Assembly: GCA_964402955.1 (NCBI GenBank)
Contig: CAYOEZ010000004.1
Location: forward strand, 1-63,857
Direction: 5' to 3'
DNA: 63,857 nt
DNA from: CAYOEZ01 sp964402955
Lineage (GTDB): Bacteria > Chloroflexota > DTOL01 > DAOUCN01
Numbering within the stretch: position 1 is the stretch's first letter; each line of letters starts with the position of its first letter. This document shows, in pieces, positions 54,467-62,379 of this stretch. Below the pieces are notes generated by a model. It saw nothing but the letters and a program-made list of their open reading frames with translations. It was not told the origin of the DNA and ran no database searches. A program made the position numbers and the translations under genes.

Positions 54467-55542
54467 GCGACCAACCAACTCAGCCCCAGGTGGAACCAAT
54501 CGAACTGCTGCGCCGCAAGGCCGGCAATGTGAGCACGGCGCTGGACAGCCTGCGCAGCAAAGCCAGCATCGGCGATGTGCTAAGCTCGCTGGATGACATT
54601 GACTCACAGCTAGGGGCATTACCTGGCCAGATCGCACAGGTACGCCGGCGCGGCTATGTCTTCTCCAGCCATTGGGAAAGCGACGTGGCTGCGCTGCAAG
54701 CCGAGTGGCCCGCCGCCCGCGCCCGCGTGCAGGCCAATGCCGACGAGCAGCGCCGCCTGCTGTCGCCGCAGGTGGACGACCTGCAGACACGTTTCAGTGA
54801 GGCGCGGCTGCTCATTGATGCCGACATGGGCCAGGCCGGGGCCGCTCTGAATGCCATTGCTGCGGCGGTGGAGAACCTGAGCAAGAAGGCCGATACAGCC
54901 ATCCAGAGCATACGCAACATGTATGACACGCTCCGTACACGCCTCGACACAGTGCAATCGAGCATTCGCAGAATTGAGAACGTGCTCAAACGTGTCGATG
55001 AGGCCACCTTCAAGTTGTACCCCGAAGAGAACGTAGTTGACGTCATCGACGCGCAGTGGCTCACCGATCAGAAGAGCGGGCCTAAGGGGATGCTCTTTTG
55101 CACCGATCATCGCCTGATATTCGAGCAAAACGAGGAAGTTGCAACGAAAAAAGTGCTCTTCATCGTCACTGAGAAACAGAAAGTGCAGCAGGTGGCGATG
55201 GAAGCGCCCATCGGTTCTGTGCAACAGGTGAAGGAAAGCGACACGGGCGCGCTGCTTTTCCACAAAGACCATCTAGAGCTAACCTTCGGCGCGGAGTCGA
55301 AGGTGCGTGCGGCGCACTTCATCCTCAAGGGCGACTCGGCGCTCTGGCAGCGGTTGATTAATCGCGTCAACGCCGGCGAGATGGAGAAAGACCGCGTCGG
55401 GAAGGAAGCAGCGCCAGCGGCGGACAAGCCCAAGACAATGCCCAGCCAATGCCCGACCTGCGGCGCCCGTTTCACGCAAGAGATTGTGCGCGGCATGAAC
55501 AGCGTCAAGTGCAAGTTCTGCGGCACGGTCATTCAACTCTAG
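54463..55542 (+). CDS. Coiled-coil protein with C-terminal zinc ribbon
   Basis: A 359-residue protein with a helical, coiled-coil N-terminal half (about 10-185), a beta-rich middle domain (about 190-305, GMLFCTDHRLIFEQNEEV) that resembles a GRAM/PH-like or DUF-type lipid- or peptide-binding fold, and a C-terminal zinc ribbon CPTCGARF...CKFCGTVIQL. It is placed between a hydroxyacyl-CoA dehydrogenase gene (four-base overlap) and an aminotransferase gene (16 bases), an odd place for a non-enzyme. It may be an adaptor or sensor; function unknown. Confidence 0.75.
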   Translation: MSDQPTQPQVEPIELLRRKAGNVSTALDSLRSKASIGDVLSSLDDIDSQLGALPGQIAQVRRRGYVFSSHWESDVAALQAEWPAARARVQANADEQRRLLSPQVDDLQTRFSEARLLIDADMGQAGAALNAIAAAVENLSKKADTAIQSIRNMYDTLRTRLDTVQSSIRRIENVLKRVDEATFKLYPEENVVDVIDAQWLTDQKSGPKGMLFCTDHRLIFEQNEEVATKKVLFIVTEKQKVQQVAMEAPIGSVQQVKESDTGALLFHKDHLELTFGAESKVRAAHFILKGDSALWQRLINRVNAGEMEKDRVGKEAAPAADKPKTMPSQCPTCGARFTQEIVRGMNSVKCKFCGTVIQL

Positions 55543-55558
55543 CATCAGGAGATGAACC

Positions 55559-56908
55559 ATGGCAACTTCACAAAGGCTGGTTGTCCATCGTCGCTGGGGC
55601 AGCGACTTCCCGGTGCTCGATCATGCTGAGGGTGTGTACATCTACGACAAGGCGGGTAAGCGCTATATCGACGGTTGCGGCGGCTCGTCCGTCGTCATCA
55701 ACATCGGCCACGGCAACAAGCAGATCGCCGATGCGCTCTACAAGCAAGTGCTCAAGGCAGCCTTCAGCCCGGCGCACGTCTTTGCCAACGAGCCCGCCGA
55801 GCAACTGGGTGAGATGGTGGCGGCGATGGCGCCGGGAGAGATGAAGGACAACTGCCGCGTCTGGTTCACCTGCACAGGAACGGATGCCGTCGACGACGCC
55901 GTGCGCCTGGCGCGGCAATATGCCGTCGTCAAGGGCGAGCCGAGTCGCCAGTTAGTGATCGGGCGCTGGGAAAGCTTCCACGGCAACAACATCGCTGTCG
56001 CCGGCTTCTCCGGCCACACCTACCGCCGCACCACCTACATGCCCATGTTCATCAACTCGCCGCACATTCCCCCGGCCTACTGCTACCGCTGCCCGTTCGA
56101 GAAGACCTATCCGGCCTGTGATCTGTTCTGTGCCCGCTACCTGGAAAAGGAAATCCGCCAGCAAGGAGCGGAAAACGTGCTGGCCTTTATCGCCGAGCCG
56201 GTGGTGGGCGCGGCGCTGGGGGCTGTGCCCGCGCCCGATGGCTATTTCCAGATCATCCGCGCGATCTGCGACAAATATGGCGTGCTCTTCATCGCTGATG
56301 AGGTGATGACAGCCTGGGGACGCACCGGTACAATGTGGGGGATCGAGCACTGGGGCGTCACCCCCGACATCATCGCCACGGCCAAGGGCATCTCATCCGG
56401 CTATACGCCGCTGGCGGCTGTGCTGGCCAAAGAGGACATCTGGGCAAAGTTGGAGAAGAAGAACTCGCCCTTCCGCGCCGGGCACACCTACAATTCCAAC
56501 CCCGCTTCCTGCGCCTGCGGTGTCGCTGTCCTGACCTATCTGCAGGAGCACAATCTGGTGGCGCGCTCGAAGGAGATGGGGGCATATTTCCTGGAGCGCA
56601 TGCACACACTGCTCGAACACGACATGGTGGGCGATGTGCGCGGGCGGGGGCTGATGCTGGGCTTCGAGATGGTCAGGGACAAGAAGACCAAGGAGCCGTT
56701 TGCGCCATCGATGAAGATGAGCAGCCGGCTGGAGCTTGAGACGCTGCAGCGCGGGCTGGTCAGCTACGCCTGTACGGGCTGCGTGGACGGCGTCGCCGGC
56801 GACATGATGCTCTTCGCCCCGCCGTTCATCATCACCCGCGAGCAAATCGACGACTGCATCCGCATCCTGCACGAATCGATCGCGGTGCTGGAGAAGAGCA
56901 TCACTTGA
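55559..56908 (+). CDS. Class III PLP-dependent aminotransferase
   Basis: A 449-residue aminotransferase. The N-terminal DAEGVYIYDKAGKRYIDG-like start, FTCTGTDAVDDAVRLARQY, the PLP-Asp in FIADEVMTAWGRTG (about 248) and the catalytic Lys in ATAKGISSGYTPL (about 275) are all present. Substrates in the family include omega-amino acids and beta-alanine. The Cys-rich loop CYRCPFEKTYPACDLFC (about 178-194) is unusual and may bind metal or form a surface site. It is the last gene of the run that starts at 53507; ATG 55559 follows AGGAGATGAACC. Confidence 0.9.
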   Translation: MATSQRLVVHRRWGSDFPVLDHAEGVYIYDKAGKRYIDGCGGSSVVINIGHGNKQIADALYKQVLKAAFSPAHVFANEPAEQLGEMVAAMAPGEMKDNCRVWFTCTGTDAVDDAVRLARQYAVVKGEPSRQLVIGRWESFHGNNIAVAGFSGHTYRRTTYMPMFINSPHIPPAYCYRCPFEKTYPACDLFCARYLEKEIRQQGAENVLAFIAEPVVGAALGAVPAPDGYFQIIRAICDKYGVLFIADEVMTAWGRTGTMWGIEHWGVTPDIIATAKGISSGYTPLAAVLAKEDIWAKLEKKNSPFRAGHTYNSNPASCACGVAVLTYLQEHNLVARSKEMGAYFLERMHTLLEHDMVGDVRGRGLMLGFEMVRDKKTKEPFAPSMKMSSRLELETLQRGLVSYACTGCVDGVAGDMMLFAPPFIITREQIDDCIRILHESIAVLEKSIT

Positions 56909-56964
56909 TGGGGTCTGCCGCCTGCTGTGAGCGTTGGTGCAAAGTCACTCGACAGGCGCAGCGA

Positions 56965-57039
56965 TGCGTAGGGGCAGGTCTGAGACCTGCCTTCCCATGA
57001 CCATACGGGGCGGGCAGGTCTCAGACCTGCCCCTACGCA
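56965..57039. mobile_element. Short element with 27-bp inverted ends
   Basis: TGCGTAGGGGCAGGTC...AGACCTGCC at 56965-56991 is perfectly complementary to 57013-57039, with about 20 bases between. Each arm itself contains a small GGTCTGAGACC palindrome. It lies in the gap before the duplicated cassette. Confidence 0.75.
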
Positions 57040-57084
57040 CGGACGGGCGACTTCGCACAAGCACTGGGCCGCTGTTGCGCTTCG

Positions 57085-57113
57085 TTGACTTGATCTGGCG
57101 GGAAGTGTATACT
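57085..57113 (+). promoter_or_regulatory. Promoter of antitoxin 1
   Basis: TTGACT at 57085-57090, a 17-base spacer, then TATACT at 57108-57113. It matches the promoter at 58021-58049 in place and spacing. Confidence 0.75.
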
Positions 57114-57151
57114 GATGTCACCAACCTCATGGCATCCAGACAGGTGAATCT

Positions 57152-57376
57152 ATGAAGACTGATATTTCCATCCCTAATCCGGTCTACCAGGCCGCCAAGC
57201 AACTGGCCGAGACGCTGGGCATTTCGCTGAACGAGCTCTACACGGTAGCCCTAACCACCTATGTGACGTCGCACCAGAATGGCGGTGTTACCGAGGCGCT
57301 CAACCGCGTCTATGACAAGGAATCTTCGGCCATTGACCCCACACTGGTGCGCGTCCAGATCACGTCTCTTGCTTAA
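57152..57376 (+). CDS. Antitoxin-like protein 1 (MazE-type), tandem copy
   Basis: A 74-residue protein nearly identical to the antitoxin at 58088 (differing at about six positions and at the last residues). It has a ribbon-helix-helix-like N-terminus, DISIPNPVYQAAKQLAETLGISLNELYTVALTTYV, and a C-terminal tail EALNRVYDKESSAIDPTLVRVQ. At 58088 the same gene is followed by a MazF-like toxin; here the next gene is a DUF2283 protein, so this copy has no toxin beside it. It may be an orphan antitoxin that still binds the MazF-like toxin made nearby, or a regulator. Confidence 0.75.
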   Translation: MKTDISIPNPVYQAAKQLAETLGISLNELYTVALTTYVTSHQNGGVTEALNRVYDKESSAIDPTLVRVQITSLA

Positions 57377-57391
57377 GGAAGAGGCTATAGC

Positions 57392-57631
57392 ATGACATTC
57401 ACCTATGACCCTCGCTACAACATCGCGTACATACGGTTCTCGGAGAAGGGACGCGATGTCGAAGCCATCCAGGTTAGTGACGGACTCGTCGTTGACATGT
57501 CACCAGACGGGACGATCTACGGCATTGAGCTTCTGAACGCCAACGAACAGCTCAAGGGAGACAATGGCAGCAGCTCTCTGTTCATCAATGAAGCAACTGG
57601 TGAACGCATCAAGCTGCCGCTGGCGGCATAA
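57392..57631 (+). CDS. DUF2283 protein
   Basis: A 79-residue protein of the DUF2283 family: YDPRYNIAYIRFSEKG, then VSDGLVVDMSPDGTIYGIELLNA and a short tail. The family is widespread, often beside toxin or antitoxin genes, and has no settled function. It occupies the place that MazF occupies in the second cassette, 16 bases after the antitoxin-like gene. ATG 57392 follows AAGGAAGAGGCTATAGC. Confidence 0.83.
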   Translation: MTFTYDPRYNIAYIRFSEKGRDVEAIQVSDGLVVDMSPDGTIYGIELLNANEQLKGDNGSSSLFINEATGERIKLPLAA

Positions 57632-57673
57632 TCCCTATTCCTCCCTTCTAGCCAGGCAAATCGGGGCGGCGCC

Positions 57674-58024
57674 ATGCGCCGATCCCAGTCTCGATCGTCC
57701 CGCATCCTTCTTTTTCTTCTCGGCGTCGTTCTGCTCGCTCTCTCACTCTGGCAGATCTGGTCGGCGCAGCAGGGGGTGGAGGTCGCGACCCTGTGCTCGA
57801 CCATTCCACCGCTGACGATCGTCGCACCGGCCGGGGTTGCCCCCGGCGAGCGCCCGCTGGTGCTGATCGCCCACGGTTTTGCCGGCTCGGGCACGCTGAT
57901 GCGCGGCTTTGCCTTCACGCTCGCCCATGCCGGCTATGCCACCGTGTCGTGGGACTTCGATGGCCACGGCGCCAACCCCGTCGCTCTCGGCTCGCGGTTG
58001 CTGCCCGCTGTTACACTTCGTTGA
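57674..58024 (+). pseudogene. Truncated 5' copy of the alpha/beta hydrolase gene
   Basis: The first 108 or so codons match the intact hydrolase at 58724 (about 88 percent of residues identical by eye), including the GERPLVLIAHGFAGSG oxyanion segment. After HGANPVALGSR the frame leaves the gene and ends LLPAVTLR. The stop TGA is part of the -35 box of the next antitoxin promoter. The nucleophile and the membrane half are missing, so it should not make an active enzyme. Confidence 0.85.
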
Positions 58025-58049
58025 CTTGGTCGTGTGGTAAGTGTATACT
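58021..58049 (+). promoter_or_regulatory. Promoter of antitoxin 2
   Basis: TTGACT at 58021-58026, a 17-base spacer, then TATACT at 58044-58049, as in the first cassette. Confidence 0.75.
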
Positions 58050-58087
58050 AAGGTTATCGACCTCATGGCGTCTATACAGGTGAAACA

Positions 58088-58324
58088 ATGAAGACAGACA
58101 TATCTATCCCCAATCCGGTCTACAAGGCCGCCAAGCAACTGGCCGAGACGCTGGGTATATCGCTGAACGACCTGTACACGGCAGCAGTAACCACCTATGT
58201 GACGTCGCACCAGAATGGCGGTGTTACCGAGGCGCTCAACCGCGTCTATGACAAGGAATCTTCGGCCATTGACCCCACACTGGTGCGCGTCCAGATCACG
58301 TCTTTAGGTGATGACAGGTGGTAA
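58088..58324 (+). CDS. Antitoxin-like protein 2 (MazE-type)
   Basis: A 78-residue antitoxin-like protein, almost identical to the one at 57152 apart from a few substitutions and the last five residues (GDDRW). It is followed by a MazF-like toxin that overlaps it by seven bases, so translation is coupled. The N-terminal half should bind operator DNA and the tail the toxin. A promoter with a perfect 17-base spacer lies 39 bases upstream. Confidence 0.8.
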   Translation: MKTDISIPNPVYKAAKQLAETLGISLNDLYTAAVTTYVTSHQNGGVTEALNRVYDKESSAIDPTLVRVQITSLGDDRW

Positions 58325-58662
58325 TACACCGCGGCGAAGTCTGGTGGGCTAGCTTGCCAGAGCCGATTGCTTCGGAACCGGGTTACTCCCGACCGGTTCT
58401 GGTTGTTCAATCCGACGGCTTCAATCGCAGCGGGATCGCGACCGTCGTGGCCGTAGTGTTAACCTCCAATCTAAGGTTGGCTGAAGCTCCGGGGAATGTG
58501 CTGCTACCCCGCAAGGCCACCGGTTTGCCCAAGGACTCAGTTGCCAATGTGTCTCAGGTCATAACAATCGACAGGAGCTTTCTGACGGAGCAGTTCAGCA
58601 TTTTACCCCCGTACCTCCTTGAGCAGGTCGAAGATGGTCTGCGCTTAGCTCTGTCGCTCTGA
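58318..58662 (+). CDS. MazF/PemK-family toxin 2
   Basis: A 114-residue MazF-like toxin with IHRGEVWWASLPEPIASEPG, RPVLVVQSDGFN and TGLPKDSVANVSQVITIDRS. It starts at GTG 58318 within the end of the antitoxin gene. It is the second MazF-like toxin in the window, and its N-terminal GEVWWASLPEP differs from the first (GEIYLADLDPV). It should cleave mRNA when freed from its antitoxin. Confidence 0.88.
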   Translation: MVIHRGEVWWASLPEPIASEPGYSRPVLVVQSDGFNRSGIATVVAVVLTSNLRLAEAPGNVLLPRKATGLPKDSVANVSQVITIDRSFLTEQFSILPPYLLEQVEDGLRLALSL

Positions 58663-58723
58663 CTACTCCCTGCTGTCCGTCGTTCCACATCGCATCGTTC
58701 CTGATTACAATGGAGGCGGCGCC

Positions 58724-60205
58724 ATGCGCCGGTCCCAATCTCGATCGTCCCGCATCCAGCTTTTCCTGCTCGGCGCCGTTCTGCTCGCCCTTGCCCTCTG
58801 GCAGATCCTTGTTGCCGGCCAGGGGTTGGAGATCACGACGCTGCGCTCGACCAATCCACCGCTGACGATCGTCGCCCCGGCCGGGATTGCCCCCGGCGAA
58901 CGCCCGCTCGTGCTGATCGCCCACGGTTTCGCCGGCTCGGGCACGCTGATGCGCGGCTTTGCTTTCACGCTGGCTCATGCCGGCTATGCCACCGTGTCGT
59001 GGGACTTCGACGGCCACGGCGCCAACCCCGTCGCTCTCGGCGCGCGGCCGCTGATCGATGACGCCGACGCTGCCCTGGCTGAAGCGCAGGCGCGCGGTCT
59101 GGTCACGCCGGGCAAGGTCGCCGTCCTGGGGCACTCGATGGGCAGCGGCGTGGCCCTGCAGTTCGGGCAGACGCATCCCGACACAGCGGCGACGATTGCC
59201 ATCTCGCCCGTCGGGCAGACAGTGACGCAAGAACTGCCGCGCAACCTCCTGCTGATGGCCGGCGCGCTCGAGCCACAATTCCAGAGTACGGCAGAATCGC
59301 TTCTGGCCCAGGCCGGCGGCGCGGGCGGGGAGATCAAAACCGGCACGGCCCGCCAGTACCAGGTGATCCCAAACGTCGAGCACATGAGCATCGTCTTCGC
59401 TCCGGCTACGCAGGGCCAGGCCGTCGCCTGGCTCGACAGCGTCTTTGGCCGCCAGCCCGGCGCAACAGCCTATAGCGACGTGCGCATGGTATGGTATGCA
59501 CTGGGTCTGGCCGGCGTTATGCTGATCGCCGCGGCCCTGGCGTCGCGGCTGTGGGACCGGGTGTACGAGACCGATGATGTCGCCGAGCGCCCACTCTTGC
59601 GACGGGTCGCGGCGCTACTGGGCGGCGTGATCGCCGCATCGGCGCTGCTGTGGCTGGCCGGCGAGCTGGGCCTCAATATGCGCACGCTCTTCGGCCTGTC
59701 CGTCGGCGGCTATCTCATGATCTGGTTCGCCCTGGCAGGGCTGGTCGCCCTTGCGCTGTTGCGGGCGCCGCTGGCGCTGCCATCGGCCCGGGCTGTATTC
59801 GGCGGGCTACTGGTGTTTGCTGCGCTGTGGCTGGGTGTGGGGCTGCTGGCTGACGTCGTATGGTATCCGTGGCTGCTGATCTGGCCGCGGCTCAGGCTAT
59901 GGCCTCTGGCGGTTGTCTGTTTGCTGCCCTGGTTCATCGCTGTTGGCCAACTGGTGGGCGGCAGCGGGCTGGCTGTGCAGCTTGGGCGCTGGCTGGCGCA
60001 CAGCCTCGTGCTGGGCGCCGGCCTGTTTCTGGCCTTGCAACTGACACCCGCTATCGGCTTCATGATGCTGATTCTGCCCGCCTTGCCGGTTCTCTTCCTC
60101 GTCCACGCCATCGCCAGTGCGCCCCATCGTGGCTGGCGGCCGTTCGCCTTGAGCGGCGCCCTCTTCACAAGTTGGATGCTGCTGGCGATCTTCCCGTTGC
60201 AGTAA
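58724..60205 (+). CDS. Membrane-bound alpha/beta hydrolase
   Basis: A 493-residue protein with an N-terminal signal or anchor helix (about 12-30), an extracytoplasmic or cytoplasmic alpha/beta hydrolase domain (about 45-250) with GERPLVLIAHGFAGSG, nucleophile elbow GHSMGSG (about 136) and a His in IPNVEHMSIV, and seven to eight C-terminal membrane helices (about 250-490). A hydrolase joined to a polytopic membrane half is uncommon; it may act on a lipid or on a lipid-linked group. ATG 58724 has GGAGGCGGCGCC upstream. A broken tandem copy lies at 57674. A terminator follows at 60224. Confidence 0.85.
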   Translation: MRRSQSRSSRIQLFLLGAVLLALALWQILVAGQGLEITTLRSTNPPLTIVAPAGIAPGERPLVLIAHGFAGSGTLMRGFAFTLAHAGYATVSWDFDGHGANPVALGARPLIDDADAALAEAQARGLVTPGKVAVLGHSMGSGVALQFGQTHPDTAATIAISPVGQTVTQELPRNLLLMAGALEPQFQSTAESLLAQAGGAGGEIKTGTARQYQVIPNVEHMSIVFAPATQGQAVAWLDSVFGRQPGATAYSDVRMVWYALGLAGVMLIAAALASRLWDRVYETDDVAERPLLRRVAALLGGVIAASALLWLAGELGLNMRTLFGLSVGGYLMIWFALAGLVALALLRAPLALPSARAVFGGLLVFAALWLGVGLLADVVWYPWLLIWPRLRLWPLAVVCLLPWFIAVGQLVGGSGLAVQLGRWLAHSLVLGAGLFLALQLTPAIGFMMLILPALPVLFLVHAIASAPHRGWRPFALSGALFTSWMLLAIFPLQ

Positions 60206-60223
60206 GCAACAATCCACACAGGA

Positions 60224-60249
60224 GTCCCCCTGCCTCCAGGGGGGCTTTT
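60224..60249 (+). terminator. Rho-independent terminator
   Basis: GTCCCCCT and AGGGGGGC form an eight-pair stem (one G-U) with a six-base loop, followed by TTTTGTGTT. Confidence 0.8.
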
Positions 60250-60250
60250 G

Positions 60251-60259
60251 TGTTATAAT
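60251..60259 (+). promoter_or_regulatory. Extended -10 promoter for the membrane/MoxR operon
   Basis: TGTTATAAT with the hexamer at 60254-60259, immediately after the terminator of the hydrolase gene. The leader to the ATG at 60444 would be about 180 bases. Confidence 0.5.
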
Positions 60260-60265
60260 GATATG

Positions 60266-60443
60266 AAGATTCCGCGTTCGTGACCCACCCGGCTAGCCGT
60301 CTGCATCAGTATCCGCCTTGCGGTGGCAGCGCCAGGGACTCATGGCACAAAAGCAGTAACTCCTGGCCTCCAGACGACGTTTACCTGTGCAGAGATAGCC
60401 AAGACGCGCCGTGCGGCGCGTATCAACGAGCAAGGAGGCCGAG
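60266..60443 (+). ncRNA. Long leader, possible structured RNA
   Basis: About 180 bases between promoter and ATG with no gene seen. Short complementary words (GCGCCG and CGGCGCG near 60411-60421, CCTTGCGGTGGCAGCG near 60315) suggest structure. No known riboswitch is recognised. Confidence 0.2.
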
Positions 60444-61388
60444 ATGGTGAAGTGCGCTAATTGCGGTGCAGAGAATCCGGAGGGTCGGTGGGCGTGTGTC
60501 TCATGCGGCGTCAGCCTGCCCCGCCAGGCGACAAGCGCGGGGATTCCAAGGTTGCGCGCCATGAGCGTGGGCGATATCCTCGACGAGACGGTGCGGCTCT
60601 ACCGGCAGAACTTCCGTCCGTTCATCGCCATCGCTGCCATTTTGCAGATACCGCTGGTGATCTTGCAATTGGTACAAGGCACGATCGTCGGGCCAACCGG
60701 CGCGAGCCTTCTGACTTCGGATGGCAATCTACAGGCGGGAGCCACTATCTTCTATTTCCTCTCGACGTTGGTGATGGGATTCGTGGGCCTGTTCGTCGCC
60801 ATCCTCATGCAGGGAGCGTTCGCCAGCGCCATTTCGCAGCGCTATCTGGGCCAGGAGATCTCGGTGCGCTCAGCCTATGACGCCGCGCTGCCGTGCTTCT
60901 GGCGCTTGCTGCGGGCGATGCTCCTTGTCACGCTCGCGCTCACACTGCTCATCATCACGATCATTGGCATCCCGGTGGCCATCTATTTTGGTATTCGCTG
61001 GTCGCTATCGACCGCGGCCATCGTACTGGAAGGGAAGGGAGCTCGCGCCGGCATCTCGCGCAGCACGGAGTTGGTGAAGGGACGTTGGTGGCGGGTGCTG
61101 GGCGTTTTCGCTCTGGCCGCAATTGGCGCGTATTTGCTCGCTCTCATCCCCAGCGCGCTGTTTGGCGGAGTGCTGGGCGTCGTTTTGGTTGTCGGCGGTC
61201 CGAACCCCACGCTCACGTACATGGTCAGCCTGCTGATCGGGACATTTTTTGGTGTGCTGGCGGCGCCCATCATCCCCATCATCAGCATTCTACTGTACTA
61301 CGATCTGCGTATCCGCAAAGAGGGCTTTGACATGCAGATGCTCGCCGCCAGCCAGGCGCCGGCAGATGCATCCCTCACCCGGAGCTAG
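60444..61388 (+). CDS. Zinc-ribbon membrane protein (GlpQ-membrane-domain-like)
   Basis: A 314-residue protein with an N-terminal zinc ribbon (CANCGAENPEGRWACVSCG, residues 4-22), a short linker with MSVGDILDETVRLYRQNFRPFI, and about six membrane helices. The helical part resembles the membrane domain found in glycerophosphodiesterase-like and DUF975-type proteins, with RSTELVKGRWWRVLG as the typical cytoplasmic loop. It precedes the DUF4129, DUF4350 and MoxR genes, an order known from many actinobacteria and chloroflexi. ATG 60444 is chosen because CAAGGAGGCCGAG precedes it. Function unknown. Confidence 0.8.
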   Translation: MVKCANCGAENPEGRWACVSCGVSLPRQATSAGIPRLRAMSVGDILDETVRLYRQNFRPFIAIAAILQIPLVILQLVQGTIVGPTGASLLTSDGNLQAGATIFYFLSTLVMGFVGLFVAILMQGAFASAISQRYLGQEISVRSAYDAALPCFWRLLRAMLLVTLALTLLIITIIGIPVAIYFGIRWSLSTAAIVLEGKGARAGISRSTELVKGRWWRVLGVFALAAIGAYLLALIPSALFGGVLGVVLVVGGPNPTLTYMVSLLIGTFFGVLAAPIIPIISILLYYDLRIRKEGFDMQMLAASQAPADASLTRS

Positions 61389-61392
61389 ACAA

Positions 61393-62379
61393 TTGGCGCG
61401 TCGGCTCTTGTTTGTGCTTGCTCTGCTGCTCGTCTGGCCGTCCGTGGCCCGCGCCGAGACCCCAGACGAGTACCGCAGCGCGCTCGCGGCGATCGTTGAG
61501 GCGGCGGACTCAGCCGTGCAGGCGCTGCCAGCCGGCGCATCGCTCAATGACTACGCCCAGCTCACCTCTGCCGTGCAACGGCTTCAGGCTATCCACACTG
61601 TCACCACTGGCGATGGCGCTCGTGTGACGGTCGACAACAGCATCCTGCTGCGGCGGTTACAGGGCAGCCGGGCCGATGGTCAACGGGCCATCGAAAGCTT
61701 GCGCCAGTTGCTCGCTGCCCTGGACGCCTCTAGTGAGAAAACGCAATGGGTGAGCAAGGACGATGCTCGCGCTGCGCTCGATAGCGTACTGGCAAGCCCC
61801 GCGCTAGGCGCGTCATCGAGCAAGAGCATTGGCCAGATCATGCAAGACCTGCGCGAGCGCCTGTTCCGCTGGCTCGAAAACATCTTCCCCTGGTTCAAGA
61901 TACCCCAGTTACCCGATATCGATGTGAGCAAGCCGGCCAGCATCGTCTTCTGGCTTGGCGCGGCTGCTCTGATCACGTTCGCCGCTGTCTTCCTCGGCTT
62001 CGCCTGGTACCATGCGCGGCGCAACCTGGCGCGCTCCGCCGCATTGAAGGAAGGGCAGTTGTTTGCCCACGACGATGCGCGTAGTGCGCGCCTGGCCGCG
62101 CAACAGGCGGCTGCGGCGGGCGACTACCGCGTGGCGGTCCACCACCTGCTGTTGTGGGCGCTCCTGCATCTGGCTGAACGCGCGCGCCTGCGCTATGACC
62201 GTTCGCTGACCAACCGCGAGCAGATGCGCGTCCTGGCAGGCGACGGCGAAGTCCGTGACCTCCTGCGTATCATTGTCGATGCCTTCGACCGTATCTGGTA
62301 CGGCCATGCCCCCTGTACGGCCACAGAATACAACCAGTTTCACGCTGCGATCGAGCGCATCGTAGAGGTCGCCACGTGA
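61393..62379 (+). CDS. DUF4129 membrane protein
   Basis: A 328-residue protein with a signal peptide (ARRLLFVLALLLVWPSVARA), an extracytoplasmic helical domain, one membrane helix (about 195-217, IVFWLGAAALITFAAVFLGF) and a C-terminal cytoplasmic DUF4129 domain with RLRYDRSLTNREQMRVL and FDRIWYGHAPCTATEYNQFHA. I prefer TTG 61393, since GGAG is eight bases upstream and the signal peptide is then clean; ATG 61366 in frame is the alternative. It overlaps the DUF4350 gene by four bases. Such genes accompany MoxR and DUF58 genes. Confidence 0.85.
   Translation: MARRLLFVLALLLVWPSVARAETPDEYRSALAAIVEAADSAVQALPAGASLNDYAQLTSAVQRLQAIHTVTTGDGARVTVDNSILLRRLQGSRADGQRAIESLRQLLAALDASSEKTQWVSKDDARAALDSVLASPALGASSSKSIGQIMQDLRERLFRWLENIFPWFKIPQLPDIDVSKPASIVFWLGAAALITFAAVFLGFAWYHARRNLARSAALKEGQLFAHDDARSARLAAQQAAAAGDYRVAVHHLLLWALLHLAERARLRYDRSLTNREQMRVLAGDGEVRDLLRIIVDAFDRIWYGHAPCTATEYNQFHAAIERIVEVAT

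Noticed and set aside
52715..56908. A possible new defence system (HEAT, coiled-coil and zinc-ribbon proteins)
   Set aside because: Neighbours are metabolic enzymes, and no nuclease, ATPase or nucleotide cyclase occurs in the group.
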